Source: Streptococcus mitis (GTDB lineage: Bacteria > Bacillota > Bacilli > Lactobacillales > Streptococcaceae). From it: a DNA stretch of 64,000 nucleotides. Positions 38,003 to 48,617 of this stretch are shown one piece after another. Under the pieces are notes generated by a model. That model was not told where the DNA came from. It was given only the letters and a program-made list of their open reading frames with translations, and did no database searches. How positions within the stretch are numbered: position 1 is the first letter of the stretch; each line of letters begins with the position of its first letter. The position numbers and the translations under genes are program-made. Where the stretch lies: assembly GCF_009496285.1 (NCBI RefSeq), contig NZ_WIJK01000003.1, forward strand, positions 45,965-109,964, written 5' to 3'.

Positions 38003-40621
38003 TTACAACTTACCTGCTACTGCATCCAACAATTCTTGGATTTTCGCTTGGTTGCTTCCTCCTGCCATGGCCATGTCTGGTTTACCACCACCACGTCCAT
38101 CAACGATTGGAGCTAATTCTTTAACCAAGTTACCTGAGTGGATGTCTTTTGTCTTGCTAGCTACAAGAAGGTTGACCTTGTCACCGATTGCTGCGACAAG
38201 AACAAGCACATCCGAATAGTCTTTTTGCTTCCAGTTATCCGCAAAGGTACGAAGAGCACCTGCATCTGAAACAGAAACTTGGCTAGCAATATAACGGTGT
38301 CCGTTTGCTTCTTGAACATTCTTGAAGACATCACCCGCCGCTGCTGCTGCTGCTTTTTCCTTCAATTCTGCATTTTCTTTTTGTAATTGACGGAGTTGTT
38401 CTTGAAGTCCTTCAACCTTATGAGGTACTTCTTTGAGTTGAGGAGCTTTCAAGGTTGCTGCGACTGCTTTCAGAGCGTCTTCTTGTTCACGATAAGCTTC
38501 AAAGGCTTCCTTACCAGTCACTGCCAAGATACGACGAGTTCCTGATCCGATCCCTTCTTCCTTGACAATCTTGAAAAGACCGATTTCAGAAGTATTGCCA
38601 ACGTGGGTACCACCACAAAGCTCGATAGAGTAATCACCGATGGTGACAACACGGACTTCCTTACCGTATTTCTCACCAAAGAGGGCCATAGCTCCCATTT
38701 CTTTGGCTGTGTCGATGTCTGTCTCAACAGTCTGAACTGCGATGGCTTCCCAGATCTTCTCATTGACTTGTTGCTCAATAGCACGCAATTCTTCTGGAGT
38801 TACGGCTTGGAAGTGGGTGAAGTCAAAGCGGAGGAATTCTACTTCATTAAGTGAACCTGCTTGAGTTGCATGGTGACCAAGGATATTGTGAAGGGCCGCA
38901 TGGAGCAAGTGAGTTGCTGTGTGGTTCTTCATGACACGGTGACGACGATTGCTATCGATGGCCAAAGTGTATTCTTGGTTCAAAGCAAGAGGAGCAAGAA
39001 CTTCAACGGTGTGCAATGCTTGTCCATTTGGTGCTTTTTGAACGTCTGTCACAGTCGCTACTACGTTTCCTGCAGCATCCAAGATTTGACCGTGGTCCGC
39101 AACTTGTCCACCCATTTCAGCGTAGAATGGAGTTTCTGCAAAGATAAGTGAAGCAGTTCCTTCAGATACAGCTTCTACTTCTGCATTGTCCACTACGATA
39201 GCCACCAATTTAGAAGACAATTGGCTAGCATTGTAGTTGAAGACACTCTTAACAGTAATGTTTTGAAGGGTTTCGTTCTGCATACCCATAGATCCGCCTT
39301 TGACAGCAGACGCACGCGCACGCTCTTGCTGCTCTTTCATGGCTGCTTCAAAACCTTCACGATCGACAGTCATACCCGCTTCTTCAGCGATTTCTTCTGT
39401 CAACTCTACTGGGAATCCGTATGTATCATAGAGTTTAAAGACATCTTGACCAGCAATGACAGATTGTCCTTTTTCTTTCAAGTCTGCTACGATACCCTGG
39501 GCAAAGTGTTGACCTGAGTGAAGAGTACGAGCAAATGACTCTTCTTCGCTCTTAACGATTTTCTCAATAAAGTCACGTTTTTCAAGAACTTCTGGGTAGT
39601 AGCTTTCCATGATTTTTCCAACAGTTGGAACAAGTTTATAAAGGAAAGGTTCGTTGATACCTAATTTTTGACCATGCATAGAGGCACGACGGAGAAGACG
39701 ACGAAGGACATAACCACGACCTTCATTTCCAGGAAGGGCACCATCACCGATGGCAAATGAAAGAGAACGGATGTGGTCAGCGATAACTTTAAAGCTCATG
39801 TTGTCGCCATCTTGGTCATAAACCTTACCAGACAATTTCTCCACTTCGCGAATGATCGGCATGAAGAGGTCTGTTTCAAAGTTTGTCTTAGCACCTTGGA
39901 TAACGGCTACCAAACGCTCCAAACCAGCGCCCGTATCAATGTTTTTGTGTGGCAATTCCTTATACTCGCTACGAGGAACAGCAGGGTCTGCGTTAAATTG
40001 TGACAAAACGATGTTCCAGATTTCGATGTAACGGTCGTTTTCGATATCTTCTGCAAGTAAACGAAGACCGATATTTTCTGGGTCAAAAGCTTCTCCACGG
40101 TCAAAGAAGATCTCTGTATCAGGTCCAGAAGGTCCAGCACCGATTTCCCAGAAGTTGTCTTCGATTGGAATCAAGTGGCTTGGGTCCACTCCCACTTCAA
40201 TCCAGCGGTTGTATGAATCTTTGTCATCTGGATAATAAGTCATGTAAAGTTTGTCTTTAGGAAAGTCAAACCACTCAGGACTTGTCAAAAGCTCATATGC
40301 CCATGTAATTGCTTCGTCACGGAAGTAATCCCCGATTGAGAAGTTCCCCAACATTTCAAACATAGTATGGTGACGAGCAGTCTTCCCTACGTTTTCAATA
40401 TCGTTGGTACGGATGGCTTTTTGAGCATTGGTAATCCGTGGATTTTCAGGGATAATAGTTCCGTCAAAATATTTTTTAAGAGTGGCAACCCCTGAGTTGA
40501 TCCACAAAAGTGTTGGGTCGTTTACTGGAACCAAGCTAACGGATGGTTCTACTGAGTGGCCTTTTGTAGCCCAGAAATCAAGCCACATTTGGCGGACTTG
40601 TGCACTAGATAATTGTTTCAT
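38003..40621 (-). CDS. alaS: Alanine--tRNA ligase
   Basis: A full-length 872-residue alanyl-tRNA synthetase. The class II catalytic domain is at the N-terminus ([18 protein letters not shown]), the editing domain has the zinc motifs [12 protein letters not shown] and CGGTHV, and the C-terminal DHHA1 domain has [14 protein letters not shown]. It follows a LURP-one-like gene by 16 bases, and both lie behind an alanine T-box. AAAAGGAG precedes the start. Confidence 0.98.
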   Translation of the reverse strand: MKQLSSAQVRQMWLDFWATKGHSVEPSVSLVPVNDPTLLWINSGVATLKKYFDGTIIPENPRITNAQKAIRTNDIENVGKTARHHTMFEMLGNFSIGDYFRDEAITWAYELLTSPEWFDFPKDKLYMTYYPDDKDSYNRWIEVGVDPSHLIPIEDNFWEIGAGPSGPDTEIFFDRGEAFDPENIGLRLLAEDIENDRYIEIWNIVLSQFNADPAVPRSEYKELPHKNIDTGAGLERLVAVIQGAKTNFETDLFMPIIREVEKLSGKVYDQDGDNMSFKVIADHIRSLSFAIGDGALPGNEGRGYVLRRLLRRASMHGQKLGINEPFLYKLVPTVGKIMESYYPEVLEKRDFIEKIVKSEEESFARTLHSGQHFAQGIVADLKEKGQSVIAGQDVFKLYDTYGFPVELTEEIAEEAGMTVDREGFEAAMKEQQERARASAVKGGSMGMQNETLQNITVKSVFNYNASQLSSKLVAIVVDNAEVEAVSEGTASLIFAETPFYAEMGGQVADHGQILDAAGNVVATVTDVQKAPNGQALHTVEVLAPLALNQEYTLAIDSNRRHRVMKNHTATHLLHAALHNILGHHATQAGSLNEVEFLRFDFTHFQAVTPEELRAIEQQVNEKIWEAIAVQTVETDIDTAKEMGAMALFGEKYGKEVRVVTIGDYSIELCGGTHVGNTSEIGLFKIVKEEGIGSGTRRILAVTGKEAFEAYREQEDALKAVAATLKAPQLKEVPHKVEGLQEQLRQLQKENAELKEKAAAAAAGDVFKNVQEANGHRYIASQVSVSDAGALRTFADNWKQKDYSDVLVLVAAIGDKVNLLVASKTKDIHSGNLVKELAPIVDGRGGGKPDMAMAGGSNQAKIQELLDAVAGKL

Positions 40622-40637
40622 ATGTATCTCCTTTTTA

Positions 40638-41123
40638 CTAATTTGATTGGCTTTCTAGCATTTCCACATAGTCGATAGCGACACAGAGGGAAATGACTAG
40701 GTCAGCATAAGATTCGTCGTAGACGGTTACAGTATAGGTAGAGGTTAAATGGAAAAGTTCCTTGGCAATCTCCGCAATTACTTGATCGCGTTCGTCTAGC
40801 AATTTAAAATTCAAATCCCAGACATTTCCTTCGATACGAAGACCGAGATTGTCAAACTCATATTTATCCTTCCAGAACGTCAACTTCTTCCGAATATAAA
40901 AATGATCGCCGTTACTCAGTTGAATTTCAAAACGAGGTAGGAAAGTTAAGACTTCCTTACTAATCTCACTGACCTGTTCACCAGCAACATCATAGATGGT
41001 AAAGGTTTTAGGAATCTTAAAAAATGAACCTTCAACCTGATAGGCGACATTGCCCATTTCATCCTTGATATCAAAACGTTCACCACCTAGGCGAAATTTT
41101 TGTTTGACATGAAATGTTCTCAT
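40638..41123 (-). CDS. LURP-one-related (DUF567-like) protein
   Basis: A 161-residue beta-rich protein like the LURP-one-related/DUF567 (tubby-like barrel) family: [34 protein letters not shown], repeated strand-turn units and a hydrophobic C-terminal helix ([18 protein letters not shown]). GGAGGTG before the ATG at 41123 sets the start. The family's bacterial role is unknown; lipid binding has been suggested for the fold. It is the first gene behind the alanine T-box and is followed closely by alaS. Confidence 0.85.
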   Translation of the reverse strand: MRTFHVKQKFRLGGERFDIKDEMGNVAYQVEGSFFKIPKTFTIYDVAGEQVSEISKEVLTFLPRFEIQLSNGDHFYIRKKLTFWKDKYEFDNLGLRIEGNVWDLNFKLLDERDQVIAEIAKELFHLTSTYTVTVYDESYADLVISLCVAIDYVEMLESQSN

Positions 41124-41159
41124 AAACACCTCCAAAAATAAAAGACAAATCCATATCAC

Positions 41160-41330
41160 GAAGGGCGAAAAACCGCGGTACCACCTTCATTCAATGAACT
41201 TGTCATTCTTGATTCTTATGCAATTGTTAGATTGAGTAGCATGATTTTCTATCTTAGATGGCTCGCAGCACCGCCAATTCTCTGAACTAAGATGGAGAGA
41301 AAATCAATTCTCAACACTCCTATTATACTG
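41160..41330 (-). promoter_or_regulatory. Alanine T-box riboswitch leader
   Basis: The minus strand has the T-box core AGGTGGTACCGCGG (41186-41173). Stem I contains GGTGCTGCGAGCC, placing a GCT (Ala) specifier at 41269-41267. A GAAGG / CCTTC hairpin over the T-box may act as terminator before the T-rich stretch. Uncharged tRNA-Ala should turn on the downstream pair, including the non-synthetase gene. Confidence 0.9.
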
Positions 41331-41395
41331 TTTTTTTGAGTTTGAGTCAACTGGAAATGATCCTCATTTAAATAACCAACTCCCTATATCTCTGG

Positions 41396-41647
41396 TTACT
41401 TTTTCAGGATATATTTTTTCTTACTCCCATTTTTCCTTTTATCCCAACTTTTATTCCAACTTTTCGAATTGCTAAAGATAGCTATGAAAATATTTGCAAA
41501 TATAAAGTAACCTATCACCAAATGTATGGAATCCGTTGTTAGGTATTGTCGATCCAAGCCATCCTTTAAATGGAATAGTATAGCTGTTTGGTTAACAATC
41601 AAAAAGGTTGGCCAGAAACTTTTTTTGAAGAAAACAGACATTTTCAT
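41396..41647 (-). CDS. Small membrane protein, unknown
   Basis: An 83-residue protein with two likely helices (residues about 8-28 and 42-62) and a strongly basic C-terminus (KSWNKSWDKRKNGSKKKY). I do not recognise it. AGAAGGCGG precedes the start and nothing overlaps it, so it is probably real. It stands alone between the pot operon terminator and the T-box. Confidence 0.55.
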   Translation of the reverse strand: MKMSVFFKKSFWPTFLIVNQTAILFHLKDGLDRQYLTTDSIHLVIGYFIFANIFIAIFSNSKSWNKSWDKRKNGSKKKYILKK

Positions 41648-41746
41648 CTTTGTTACCGCCTTCTATTAAGATAAGATTAGTATACTACTAGGCTATAAAA
41701 TAAGCAAATAGGATAGTAAAAATATACAGCTATACAACTATTCAAA

Positions 41747-41773
41747 AAACGAACCAGCTTGACTGATTCGTTC
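41747..41773 (-). terminator. Terminator of the murB-potABCD operon
   Basis: On the minus strand ACGAATCAG pairs with CTGGTTCGT across a 4-base loop, followed by TTTTTT, just after potD. Confidence 0.88.
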
Positions 41774-41785
41774 TTTTATTTATTC

Positions 41786-42856
41786 CTACTTCCGATACAT
41801 CTTAAACTGTAAGAAGAGATCGCTGTAGATACCTGTCCATTTATGGTCAAATTTCTCATAGACCTCTAGATGTTTCATAGTGTCTGCATCTGGATAGAAG
41901 GACTTGTCCTCTTTGGTCTCCTCAGGGAGCATTTCCTTAGCAGGATTGTTTGGTGTTGAATAGCCGACATACCCTGCATTTTTGAGAGCATTTTCGGGCT
42001 TCAACATAAAGTTAATGAAGGCATAGGCAGCATCCTGGTTCTTAACTGTCTTAGGTATCACCATATTGTCAAACCAGAGGTTACTTGCTTCTGTCGGAAC
42101 GACATATTTGAGGTTAGGATTCTTTTCCAACATCTGACTAGCTTCACCTGAGAAAGTCACACCGATGGCAGCGTTATTCTGAATCATGTACCCCTTCATC
42201 TCATCCGCAACAATAGCCTTGATGTTAGGCGTTAGCTTGTAAAGTTTGTCTACTGTTTCCTCCAACTGCTGTGGATCTTTTGAGTTGAGGCTATAGCCTA
42301 GTGAGTTAAGGCCTAAACCAAGCACTTCACGCGCCCCATCAAAAAGCATAATGGAGTTCTTATACTCTGGCTTCCAAAGGTCGTCCCAATGTTCAGGCGC
42401 TTCTTCCACCATAGTCTCATTGTAGACGATTCCCAAAGTTCCCCAGAAGTATGGGATAGAGTACTTGTTGTTTGGGTCAAAGGACTGGTTGAGAAATTCT
42501 GGACCGATATTCTCAATGCCCTCAATCTTACTATAATCCAGTGGAACTAGAAGGTCTTCGTCCTTCAGCTTATTAATCATGTACTCACTTGGGATAGCAA
42601 TATCATAAGTCGTTCCACCCTGCTTGATTTTCGTGTACATAGCTTCGTTGGAGTCAAAGGTCTCATACTGGACTTGGATTCCTGTTTCTTCTGTAAATTT
42701 CTCCAGAAGTTCAGGGGCGATATAGTCTCCCCAGTTGTAGATAACCAATTTTTGACTATCACGACTATTGATTTTACTGTCAAGATGGTAAGAAATTCCC
42801 CACAAAACAAGGATAATGGCTAGAATTCCTGCTAAAAATGAATAGAGTCGTTTCAT
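41786..42856 (-). CDS. potD: Spermidine/putrescine-binding protein PotD
   Basis: A 356-residue extracellular polyamine-binding protein feeding PotABC. The hydrophobic N-terminus (YSFLAGILAIILVLWGIS) has no lipobox Cys, so it is anchored by an uncleaved helix or released rather than lipidated. LVIYNWGDYIAPELLEKF and SNEAMYTKI are typical of PotD/PotF. Its start overlaps the stop of potC (ATGA). Last gene of the operon. Confidence 0.95.
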   Translation of the reverse strand: MKRLYSFLAGILAIILVLWGISYHLDSKINSRDSQKLVIYNWGDYIAPELLEKFTEETGIQVQYETFDSNEAMYTKIKQGGTTYDIAIPSEYMINKLKDEDLLVPLDYSKIEGIENIGPEFLNQSFDPNNKYSIPYFWGTLGIVYNETMVEEAPEHWDDLWKPEYKNSIMLFDGAREVLGLGLNSLGYSLNSKDPQQLEETVDKLYKLTPNIKAIVADEMKGYMIQNNAAIGVTFSGEASQMLEKNPNLKYVVPTEASNLWFDNMVIPKTVKNQDAAYAFINFMLKPENALKNAGYVGYSTPNNPAKEMLPEETKEDKSFYPDADTMKHLEVYEKFDHKWTGIYSDLFLQFKMYRK

Positions 42857-43626
42857 GCTTGCTCCTCCTTCTCACGTGAAATGAAGTAATATCCGACAAC
42901 TAGGATAATACTAAAGAGAAAGACCAAGGCTGAAAGAGCATTGATTTCTAGCGAAATCCCCTTACGAGCACGAGAGTAAATCTCGACTGAGAGGGTTGAA
43001 AAACCATTTCCCGTCACAAAGAAGGTCACGGCAAAGTCATCCAGCGAATAGGTGAAAGCCATGAAGTATCCTGCAATGATAGACGGCGTTAGGTAAGGAA
43101 GCATAATTTCCTTGAACATCTGGAACTGACTGGCACCAAGGTCATAGGCCGCATGAATCATATCTCCATTCATCTCTTTTAATCGAGGCAAGACCATGAG
43201 CACTACGATTGGAATGGAGAAGGCCACATGACTAGACAGAACCGTCAGAAAGCCAAGAGAAAACTTGAGTTGTGTAAAGAGAATCAAGAAGCTGGCACCA
43301 ATCATAACGTCTGGGGCAACCATCAAAATGTTATTGAGTGATAGGAAGGCTTCTTGATATTTTTTGCGTGATTGGTAGATGTAGATAGCACCGAAAGTCC
43401 CAATAACAGTCGCAATCAGGGCTGATAGGAAGGCTAGTAAAAATGTCTGAACCAAGATGAGCATGAGTCTTCCATCGCCAAACATGGTTTCAAAGTGAGA
43501 CAAACTAAAGCCTGTAAAGCTATTCATATCATCCCCAGCATTGAAGGCATAACCAATCAAGTAAAAGATTGGCAGATAGAGGACGATAAAGACAAAGGCT
43601 AGGTAAAGATTTGATAATTTTTTCAT
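42853..43626 (-). CDS. potC: Spermidine/putrescine ABC permease PotC
   Basis: A 257-residue inner-membrane permease with six helices. The cytoplasmic coupling motif AAYDLGASQFQMFKEIMLPY contacts the ATPase. It pairs with PotB and is linked to it and to potD by ATGA overlaps. Confidence 0.95.
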   Translation of the reverse strand: MKKLSNLYLAFVFIVLYLPIFYLIGYAFNAGDDMNSFTGFSLSHFETMFGDGRLMLILVQTFLLAFLSALIATVIGTFGAIYIYQSRKKYQEAFLSLNNILMVAPDVMIGASFLILFTQLKFSLGFLTVLSSHVAFSIPIVVLMVLPRLKEMNGDMIHAAYDLGASQFQMFKEIMLPYLTPSIIAGYFMAFTYSLDDFAVTFFVTGNGFSTLSVEIYSRARKGISLEINALSALVFLFSIILVVGYYFISREKEEQA

Positions 43627-44429
43627 CGTTCTCTCCTTTCCTTAGTCACCCACATGGTGATAAACATGGTCAGGATAAGAACAACACCGATAGTTGAACC
43701 CATACCGTAATTATCGTTTGTCAGGAAGTTCTGCTCGATGGCAGTCCCTAAGGTAATCACTCGGTTCCCCCCAATCAAACGTGTCAGCATGAAGAGACTT
43801 AAACTCGGGATAAAGACAGATTGGACACCACTTCGCACTCCATTCATAGACAGAGGAAAGATGACATGACGGAAAGTTTCCCACTTGGTTGCACCAAGGT
43901 CATAGCTCGCATTGATAAGGTTATTATCCATATCATCCAAGACATTGAAGATAGGTAAAATCATAAATGGAAGCTCGATGTAGCTTGCAACAAAGATAAA
44001 TGAGAAATCCGTAAAGAGCAACTGCTGCGAACCGATTCCGATAAATTCAAGGAATTGGTTGATAGAGCCATTTTGCCCAAAAATCCCGATAAAGGCATAG
44101 GCTTTAAGGAGCAGGTTGATCCAAGTTGGCAAGATGATCAGCATGAGCCAGAGTTGACGGTGTTTGAGGCGGGTCAAGAAAAGGGCTGTTGGGTAGCTGA
44201 TAAGTAGCGTCACTAGAGTTACAATCCCTGCATAAAGAACTGAGTTAAAACTCATTTTGAGATAGGTCAAGTTTTGTGACGCAAAATAAGATTTATAGTT
44301 TTCTAAACTGAACTGGCCTTCGATGTTGAAAAAGGATTGCCCAAAAATCAAGACCAAAGGTGCCAAAACAAAGAGTGCAATCCAAAGCATGTAGGGCACT
44401 ACAAAGAGTTTAGAGGTTGTTTTCTTCAT
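43623..44429 (-). CDS. potB: Spermidine/putrescine ABC permease PotB
   Basis: A 268-residue permease with six helices and the coupling motif [20 protein letters not shown]. It forms the polyamine channel with PotC. It overlaps potA by 20 bases and potC by 4. Confidence 0.95.
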   Translation of the reverse strand: MKKTTSKLFVVPYMLWIALFVLAPLVLIFGQSFFNIEGQFSLENYKSYFASQNLTYLKMSFNSVLYAGIVTLVTLLISYPTALFLTRLKHRQLWLMLIILPTWINLLLKAYAFIGIFGQNGSINQFLEFIGIGSQQLLFTDFSFIFVASYIELPFMILPIFNVLDDMDNNLINASYDLGATKWETFRHVIFPLSMNGVRSGVQSVFIPSLSLFMLTRLIGGNRVITLGTAIEQNFLTNDNYGMGSTIGVVLILTMFITMWVTKERRER

Positions 44430-45567
44430 CTCTTTCCTCCTCGATAGCGTTGATCAAACCTGCTTCTTGCTCTTCGATTTCTACATATTCTTCGATACGA
44501 GCATCGAACTCTTCTTCTGTTTCATTGAGACGCATGATGTGGATGTCTTCTGGTTCAAAGTCCAGACCGATTTCCTCACCAACGATGGCCTTACGAGTTG
44601 AGTGAATCATCCATTCATTGCCCAGTTCATCATAAGCGATAATCTCATAGTGAACCCCACGGAAAAGCTGGGTATCAACTTTAACTTGGAGCTTGCCTTC
44701 TTCTGGAAGTGTTATGCGCAAGTCTTCTGGACGAATCACGACTTCAACCGGTTCATTTGGCTTCATACCACCATCGACCGCTTCAAAGCGTTTGCCGTTA
44801 AATTCGACCAAGTAGTCCTCAATCATGGTTCCTGGCAAGATGTTTGATTCACCGATAAAGGTTGCAACAAAGTGGTTGATTGGCTCGTCGTAGATGTCAA
44901 CTGGTGTACCTGACTGAACAATTTCTCCATCATTCATGACAAAAATCCAGTCACTCATAGCCAGGGCTTCTTCCTGATCGTGGGTAACAAAAACAAAGGT
45001 AATACCCAATCGTTGTTGCAATTCACGCAGTTCATACTGCATGTCTGTCCTCAATTTTAAGTCCAAGGCTGACAAAGGCTCATCCAAGAGTACCACACGA
45101 GGTTGGTTGATAATAGCACGCGCAATTGCTACACGTTGACGTTGTCCTCCAGAAAGCTTACGAATAGAACGTTTTTCAAAACCTTCCAACTGTACCATCT
45201 TAAGTACTTCTAGCACACGTCGTTCGATTTCTTTCTTATCGACCTTACGCAAACGCAATGGAAAGGCAACATTTTCAAAGACATTCATATGTGGAAACAA
45301 GGCATAAGACTGGAAGACTGTATGAACATCACGCTTATTAGTCGGAATATCATTGATTCGCACGCCGTCCAGTAAAATATCTCCAGTCGTTGCGTCTAGC
45401 AAACCTGCAATGATATTTAGGATGGTTGATTTTCCTGAACCAGATGCACCTAGCAGTGTATAAAATTTCCCTTCTTCCAACTCAAAATTAATATCTTTGA
45501 GAACCTTGGTGTTGCTATCTTCAAAAACTTTAGAAACGTTTTTGAATTCGATAATTGGTTTTTTCAA
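44410..45567 (-). CDS. potA: Spermidine/putrescine ABC transporter ATPase PotA
   Basis: A 385-residue ABC ATPase with Walker A (GASGSGKST), signature (LSGGQRQR), Walker B ([13 protein letters not shown]) and a C-terminal TOBE domain (about residues 270-345). The tail is very acidic. Only a TTG (45567) fits the start of the conserved protein ([17 protein letters not shown]). Its ribosome site, AGAAGG, is 12 bases away and better placed for an out-of-frame ATG at 45574 that opens a 14-codon ORF. Confidence 0.95.
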   Translation of the reverse strand: MKKPIIEFKNVSKVFEDSNTKVLKDINFELEEGKFYTLLGASGSGKSTILNIIAGLLDATTGDILLDGVRINDIPTNKRDVHTVFQSYALFPHMNVFENVAFPLRLRKVDKKEIERRVLEVLKMVQLEGFEKRSIRKLSGGQRQRVAIARAIINQPRVVLLDEPLSALDLKLRTDMQYELRELQQRLGITFVFVTHDQEEALAMSDWIFVMNDGEIVQSGTPVDIYDEPINHFVATFIGESNILPGTMIEDYLVEFNGKRFEAVDGGMKPNEPVEVVIRPEDLRITLPEEGKLQVKVDTQLFRGVHYEIIAYDELGNEWMIHSTRKAIVGEEIGLDFEPEDIHIMRLNETEEEFDARIEEYVEIEEQEAGLINAIEEERDEENNL

Positions 45568-45574
45568 TTGGCAT
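45530..45574 (-). other. Out-of-frame 14-codon ORF over the potA start
   Basis: ATG at 45574 follows AGAAGG at near-ideal spacing and reads [14 protein letters not shown], ending at TAA 45532-45530, in a different frame from potA whose TTG lies inside it. It could reduce potA translation; no evidence that the peptide itself matters. Confidence 0.45.
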
Positions 45575-45728
45575 AAATTCCTTCTTTTTCATAGATTAAC
45601 AGATCAGGGCTCTGTCAGGCCGCCACTACCTCTTGCAAGGAGTTAGGCCTCCTGCATGCATCTTCGCTACCGATAGGCTTTCACCCCCTCTACATTCTAG
45701 TTAGTAGCAGCTAAGCTATTTCTACTAT
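45575..45728. other. Structured spacer between murB and potA
   Basis: About 150 bases, richer in G+C than the surroundings, within the operon. AGGAG-TTAG-GCCTCCT and smaller pairings are visible. No T run marks a terminator on the minus strand. No gene or known repeat was recognised, apart from the potA ribosome site near 45583. Confidence 0.4.
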
Positions 45729-46634
45729 TTACTCATGTTCACCCAAGATACGAACTTCTCGCTCAAGAGTAACACCTGAGTGCTCTTTAACCTTCTCAAT
45801 GACAGACTCGATCAATTCCTCATAGTCCTTAGCAGTTCCATCAGCAATATTGACCATAAAGCCTGCGTGCTTTTCTGAGACTTCGACGCCACCGATACGA
45901 TAACCTTTCAAGCCTGCTTCTGCAATCAATTGACCTGCAAAATGATCCACTGGACGTTTAAAAACTGATCCACATGAAGGATACTCTAAAGGTTGCTTGA
46001 GTTCACGAAGGTGAGTCAAGCGGTCCATTTCCTGTTTGATGACTTGGTGATTACCTGGAGCTAGGGCGAACTTAGCAGAAAGGACTACTGCCCCTGATGC
46101 TTGAATAGCTGAATGACGGTAACCAAAGTTCAAGTCTTTAGCAGACAAGGTTTCGATTTCACCCTCCTTAGTCAAGATTTGACAAGACTGGAGAACATGA
46201 GCAATCTCACCACCATAAGCGCCAGCATTCATAAAGACAGCACCACCGACGCTTCCTGGAATACCACAAGCAAATTCAAAACCAGTCAAACTATGACGTA
46301 GGGCAATACGAGTAGTCTCAATCAAGTTTGCTCCAGCTTCAGCCTCAATGGTATAGCCATCAACAGAGACATTATTGAGCTTGTCACACATGATTACAAA
46401 GCCACGAACTCCACCCTCACGAACGATAATGTTACTTGCATTTCCAAGAACCATCCAAGGAATGTTTTCCTGATTGGCAAACTTGACCACACGAGCCATC
46501 TCATAGCGATTGCGTGGAAAAACTAAATAATCTGCCTTTCCTCCAACTTTTGTATAAGTATAGGTTTTTAAAGGTTCGTCGAAACGAATATCGATTCCTT
46601 CTAAGGTTTCTTTTAATTTATCTGATACAGTCAT
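45729..46634 (-). CDS. murB: UDP-N-acetylenolpyruvoylglucosamine reductase
   Basis: A 301-residue FAD enzyme reducing UDP-GlcNAc-enolpyruvate to UDP-MurNAc with NADPH, an early peptidoglycan step. FAD-binding blocks [19 protein letters not shown] and [21 protein letters not shown], and the type IIa C-terminal region [11 protein letters not shown] with its Ser, are clear. AAAGGATTAG precedes the ATG; an extended -10 (TGGTATAAT, 46669-46664) lies about 30 bases upstream. It heads the murB-potABCD operon. Confidence 0.97.
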   Translation of the reverse strand: MTVSDKLKETLEGIDIRFDEPLKTYTYTKVGGKADYLVFPRNRYEMARVVKFANQENIPWMVLGNASNIIVREGGVRGFVIMCDKLNNVSVDGYTIEAEAGANLIETTRIALRHSLTGFEFACGIPGSVGGAVFMNAGAYGGEIAHVLQSCQILTKEGEIETLSAKDLNFGYRHSAIQASGAVVLSAKFALAPGNHQVIKQEMDRLTHLRELKQPLEYPSCGSVFKRPVDHFAGQLIAEAGLKGYRIGGVEVSEKHAGFMVNIADGTAKDYEELIESVIEKVKEHSGVTLEREVRILGEHE

Positions 46635-46729
46635 TTTTCTAATCCTTTTATGAAATTCATTCCATTATACCATTTTTAGCGATTTTTTTCGATGATTATG
46701 TCACCTTTTACCAGAGACAATACAAAAAA

Positions 46730-46742
46730 GAGGCTAGGCCTC
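46730..46742 (-). terminator. Short terminator after the YhfC-like gene
   Basis: A GAGGC-TAG-GCCTC hairpin followed on the minus strand by TTTTTT, eight bases past the stop. Confidence 0.7.
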
Positions 46743-46749
46743 CTTGATA

Positions 46750-47502
46750 TTACTGCTTCTTGTAAAAGATTGATTTTGTTAGGAAAACGAAAGCCAAAAC
46801 TTCTACTACTAAAATTCCCTCTACCACCAGAGGATTTGAAATCCAGCCAACTTGAGAAAGGCTCGGTGCCAGATCAAATAAAGCATGCAGACCGTAAGCT
46901 GCTACTAGATAAATCCATTTTTTTTGGCGAACAGCTTGGAAAACCCAGAAGGTCAATCCAACTTGAAGAATCAAGGCAAGAATTCTTTCGACTCCCAAAA
47001 GATAAATCTGCCAAGCTGCTAGATTATGAATGGTTGCAAGTGTACTCTCAGGTAAGAGTTGCATGATAGCTGGATTTTGCGATTCAACTGCTGAAAATAG
47101 GATAAAGAGATTGAGTAAACCAGCAATTCCGATATAAATCATTTCTAGCCCACCATGACCAAGACCATAGGCGAGGGCATCTGAATCTTCCATCTCTCTT
47201 TTTTTGTTCAACCATTTGAAAAAGATTAGGCGGGCTGTTTCTTCGAATAAGGCAGCCATACAGATTCCATAAATCACATAGAGAAGGGGATTCTCTGTCA
47301 TGAGAGCAATGGTTCCATCTCTCTGAGGTCGAAGAACCAGCAAATGAACGATTTTTTCTAAAACCTGTGATGAGGCAAAAAAGGCAACTGCCCCAAGTCC
47401 CAAAACTGCAAAATTAATCTTGTATTTCTTTCTTGCGTACCAAACTGCTGCAATGAGGACGGCAAACAAGGCCAGCATCGTTATTATTACATGAATTTTC
47501 AT
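46750..47502 (-). CDS. YhfC family intramembrane metalloprotease-like protein
   Basis: A 250-residue membrane protein with about seven helices, like the YhfC (DUF2324) family, which is related to CPBP-type putative membrane proteases. AALFEETARLIFF supplies the paired Glu, and YGLGHGGLE a His, the likely metal-binding residues. No substrate is known. It follows the acetolactate decarboxylase gene by 12 bases and is followed by a short terminator. Confidence 0.82.
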   Translation of the reverse strand: MKIHVIITMLALFAVLIAAVWYARKKYKINFAVLGLGAVAFFASSQVLEKIVHLLVLRPQRDGTIALMTENPLLYVIYGICMAALFEETARLIFFKWLNKKREMEDSDALAYGLGHGGLEMIYIGIAGLLNLFILFSAVESQNPAIMQLLPESTLATIHNLAAWQIYLLGVERILALILQVGLTFWVFQAVRQKKWIYLVAAYGLHALFDLAPSLSQVGWISNPLVVEGILVVEVLAFVFLTKSIFYKKQ

Positions 47503-47514
47503 ATTTGACTCCTT

Positions 47515-48243
47515 TTATTCTGACTTATCGATATCTTTTTTCATCTCGTCAACATTAAACTTAGCAAATAGATATTGACGATCCTGAACAGGAAAACGTT
47601 GATCCAGTTGGTCAACAGCTCCCACTTCTACAATACCTTCCTTGATGACAAAGTCCATAACGTGGCCACCAAAGGTTAGGTCATCTGAGATAAAGTGTAG
47701 ATGGTAACCAGCAACACTAACTCCATGGAAAATTTCAGGTGTCCAAAAGCCGACGATGGTTCCTGAAACATTTTCGCGACTATACTCTGGCTGATGCGTT
47801 GCTACTTCTGCAAACTTAGTTTCAGAGGTTGACTTAGGAATCATGCGCACATGCATGTTCTTGAAATCACCATGAATCTTGATAGAACGAAAAAGGTTTT
47901 CACCATCATAGTAAGACTCAATTCTCTTTTCTAACTCCTGATCGGTCATTTCAAAACGCTGACGGAATATAACTTCTGCCTGATGGGGGACAACTGCTGC
48001 ATAGGGAATAAGCGCATCTGGTGAAACTTCAACAATCTCTGGTTTTTCACCTGAACCCTTGGCTTGATAAGCTTTACCATCTAAGACAATAAGCTCGCCA
48101 TCGATAGAGTCCAGCGTCCCTAAACCTAAATCACCATGTTGGAGCAATTCACCAACGGTTAGACTTCCTCCATAAAGTCCGGCCATCAGCGCTCCTAAAG
48201 TATTGTATTGAAATAATTTTACTGGTTCTTGCACCTTTATCAT
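47515..48243 (-). CDS. budA: Alpha-acetolactate decarboxylase
   Basis: A 242-residue enzyme (BudA/AlsD) converting 2-acetolactate to acetoin. FQYNTLGALMAGLYGGSLTVG at the N-terminus, GDLGLGTLDSIDGELIVLDG, and the zinc-ligand region GVSVAGYHLHFISDDLTFGGH are diagnostic. It relieves acetolactate accumulation from pyruvate metabolism. GAGTGAG precedes the ATG, and a GATATACT -10 lies about 40 bases upstream. Confidence 0.95.
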   Translation of the reverse strand: MIKVQEPVKLFQYNTLGALMAGLYGGSLTVGELLQHGDLGLGTLDSIDGELIVLDGKAYQAKGSGEKPEIVEVSPDALIPYAAVVPHQAEVIFRQRFEMTDQELEKRIESYYDGENLFRSIKIHGDFKNMHVRMIPKSTSETKFAEVATHQPEYSRENVSGTIVGFWTPEIFHGVSVAGYHLHFISDDLTFGGHVMDFVIKEGIVEVGAVDQLDQRFPVQDRQYLFAKFNVDEMKKDIDKSE

Positions 48244-48319
48244 CTCACTCTTCTTTGAAAATTTTACTTACTAAGTATATCACATTTCTGATTAGAATTG
48301 AATGCTAGACTACCTTTTA

Positions 48320-48560
48320 ATACTCAATGAAAATCAAAGAGCAAACTAGGAAACTAGCCGCAGGTTGCTCAAAGCAATGCTTTGAGGTTGTGGATAGAAC
48401 TGACGAAGGCAGCTCAAAAAACTGTTTTGAGGTTGTGGATAGAACTGACGAAGGCGGCTCAAAACACTGTTTTGAGGTTGTAGATGGAACTGACGAAGTC
48501 AGTAACATATATACGGCAAGGCGACGTTGAAGCGGTTTGCAGAGATTTTCGAAGAATATA
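48320..48560 (-). repeat. BOX element with three boxB copies
   Basis: Same orientation and structure as the element at 17072, with three 45-base boxB units and boxA at the right (CGGCAAGGCGACGTTGAAGCG, slightly diverged). It lies between the divergent budA and MocR-type genes and ends four bases before the latter's -35. Confidence 0.92.
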
Positions 48561-48563
48561 ACA

Positions 48564-48592
48564 TTGCCAAACTTCTAAAAAAAAGGTACAAT
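48564..48592 (+). promoter_or_regulatory. Promoter of the MocR-type regulator
   Basis: TTGCCA (48564-48569) and TACAAT (48587-48592) are 17 bases apart, directly after the BOX repeat. Confidence 0.75.
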
Positions 48593-48617
48593 GTAACAAA
48601 ATCATGAGAGGTCTGGG

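Noticed and set aside
46692..47066. 124-codon plus-strand ORF
   Set aside because: Antisense to the YhfC-like membrane-protein gene, basic low-complexity product, no ribosome site.
48317..48530. Repeat-peptide ORFs on both strands
   Set aside because: Same artefact from the BOX element with three boxB copies.
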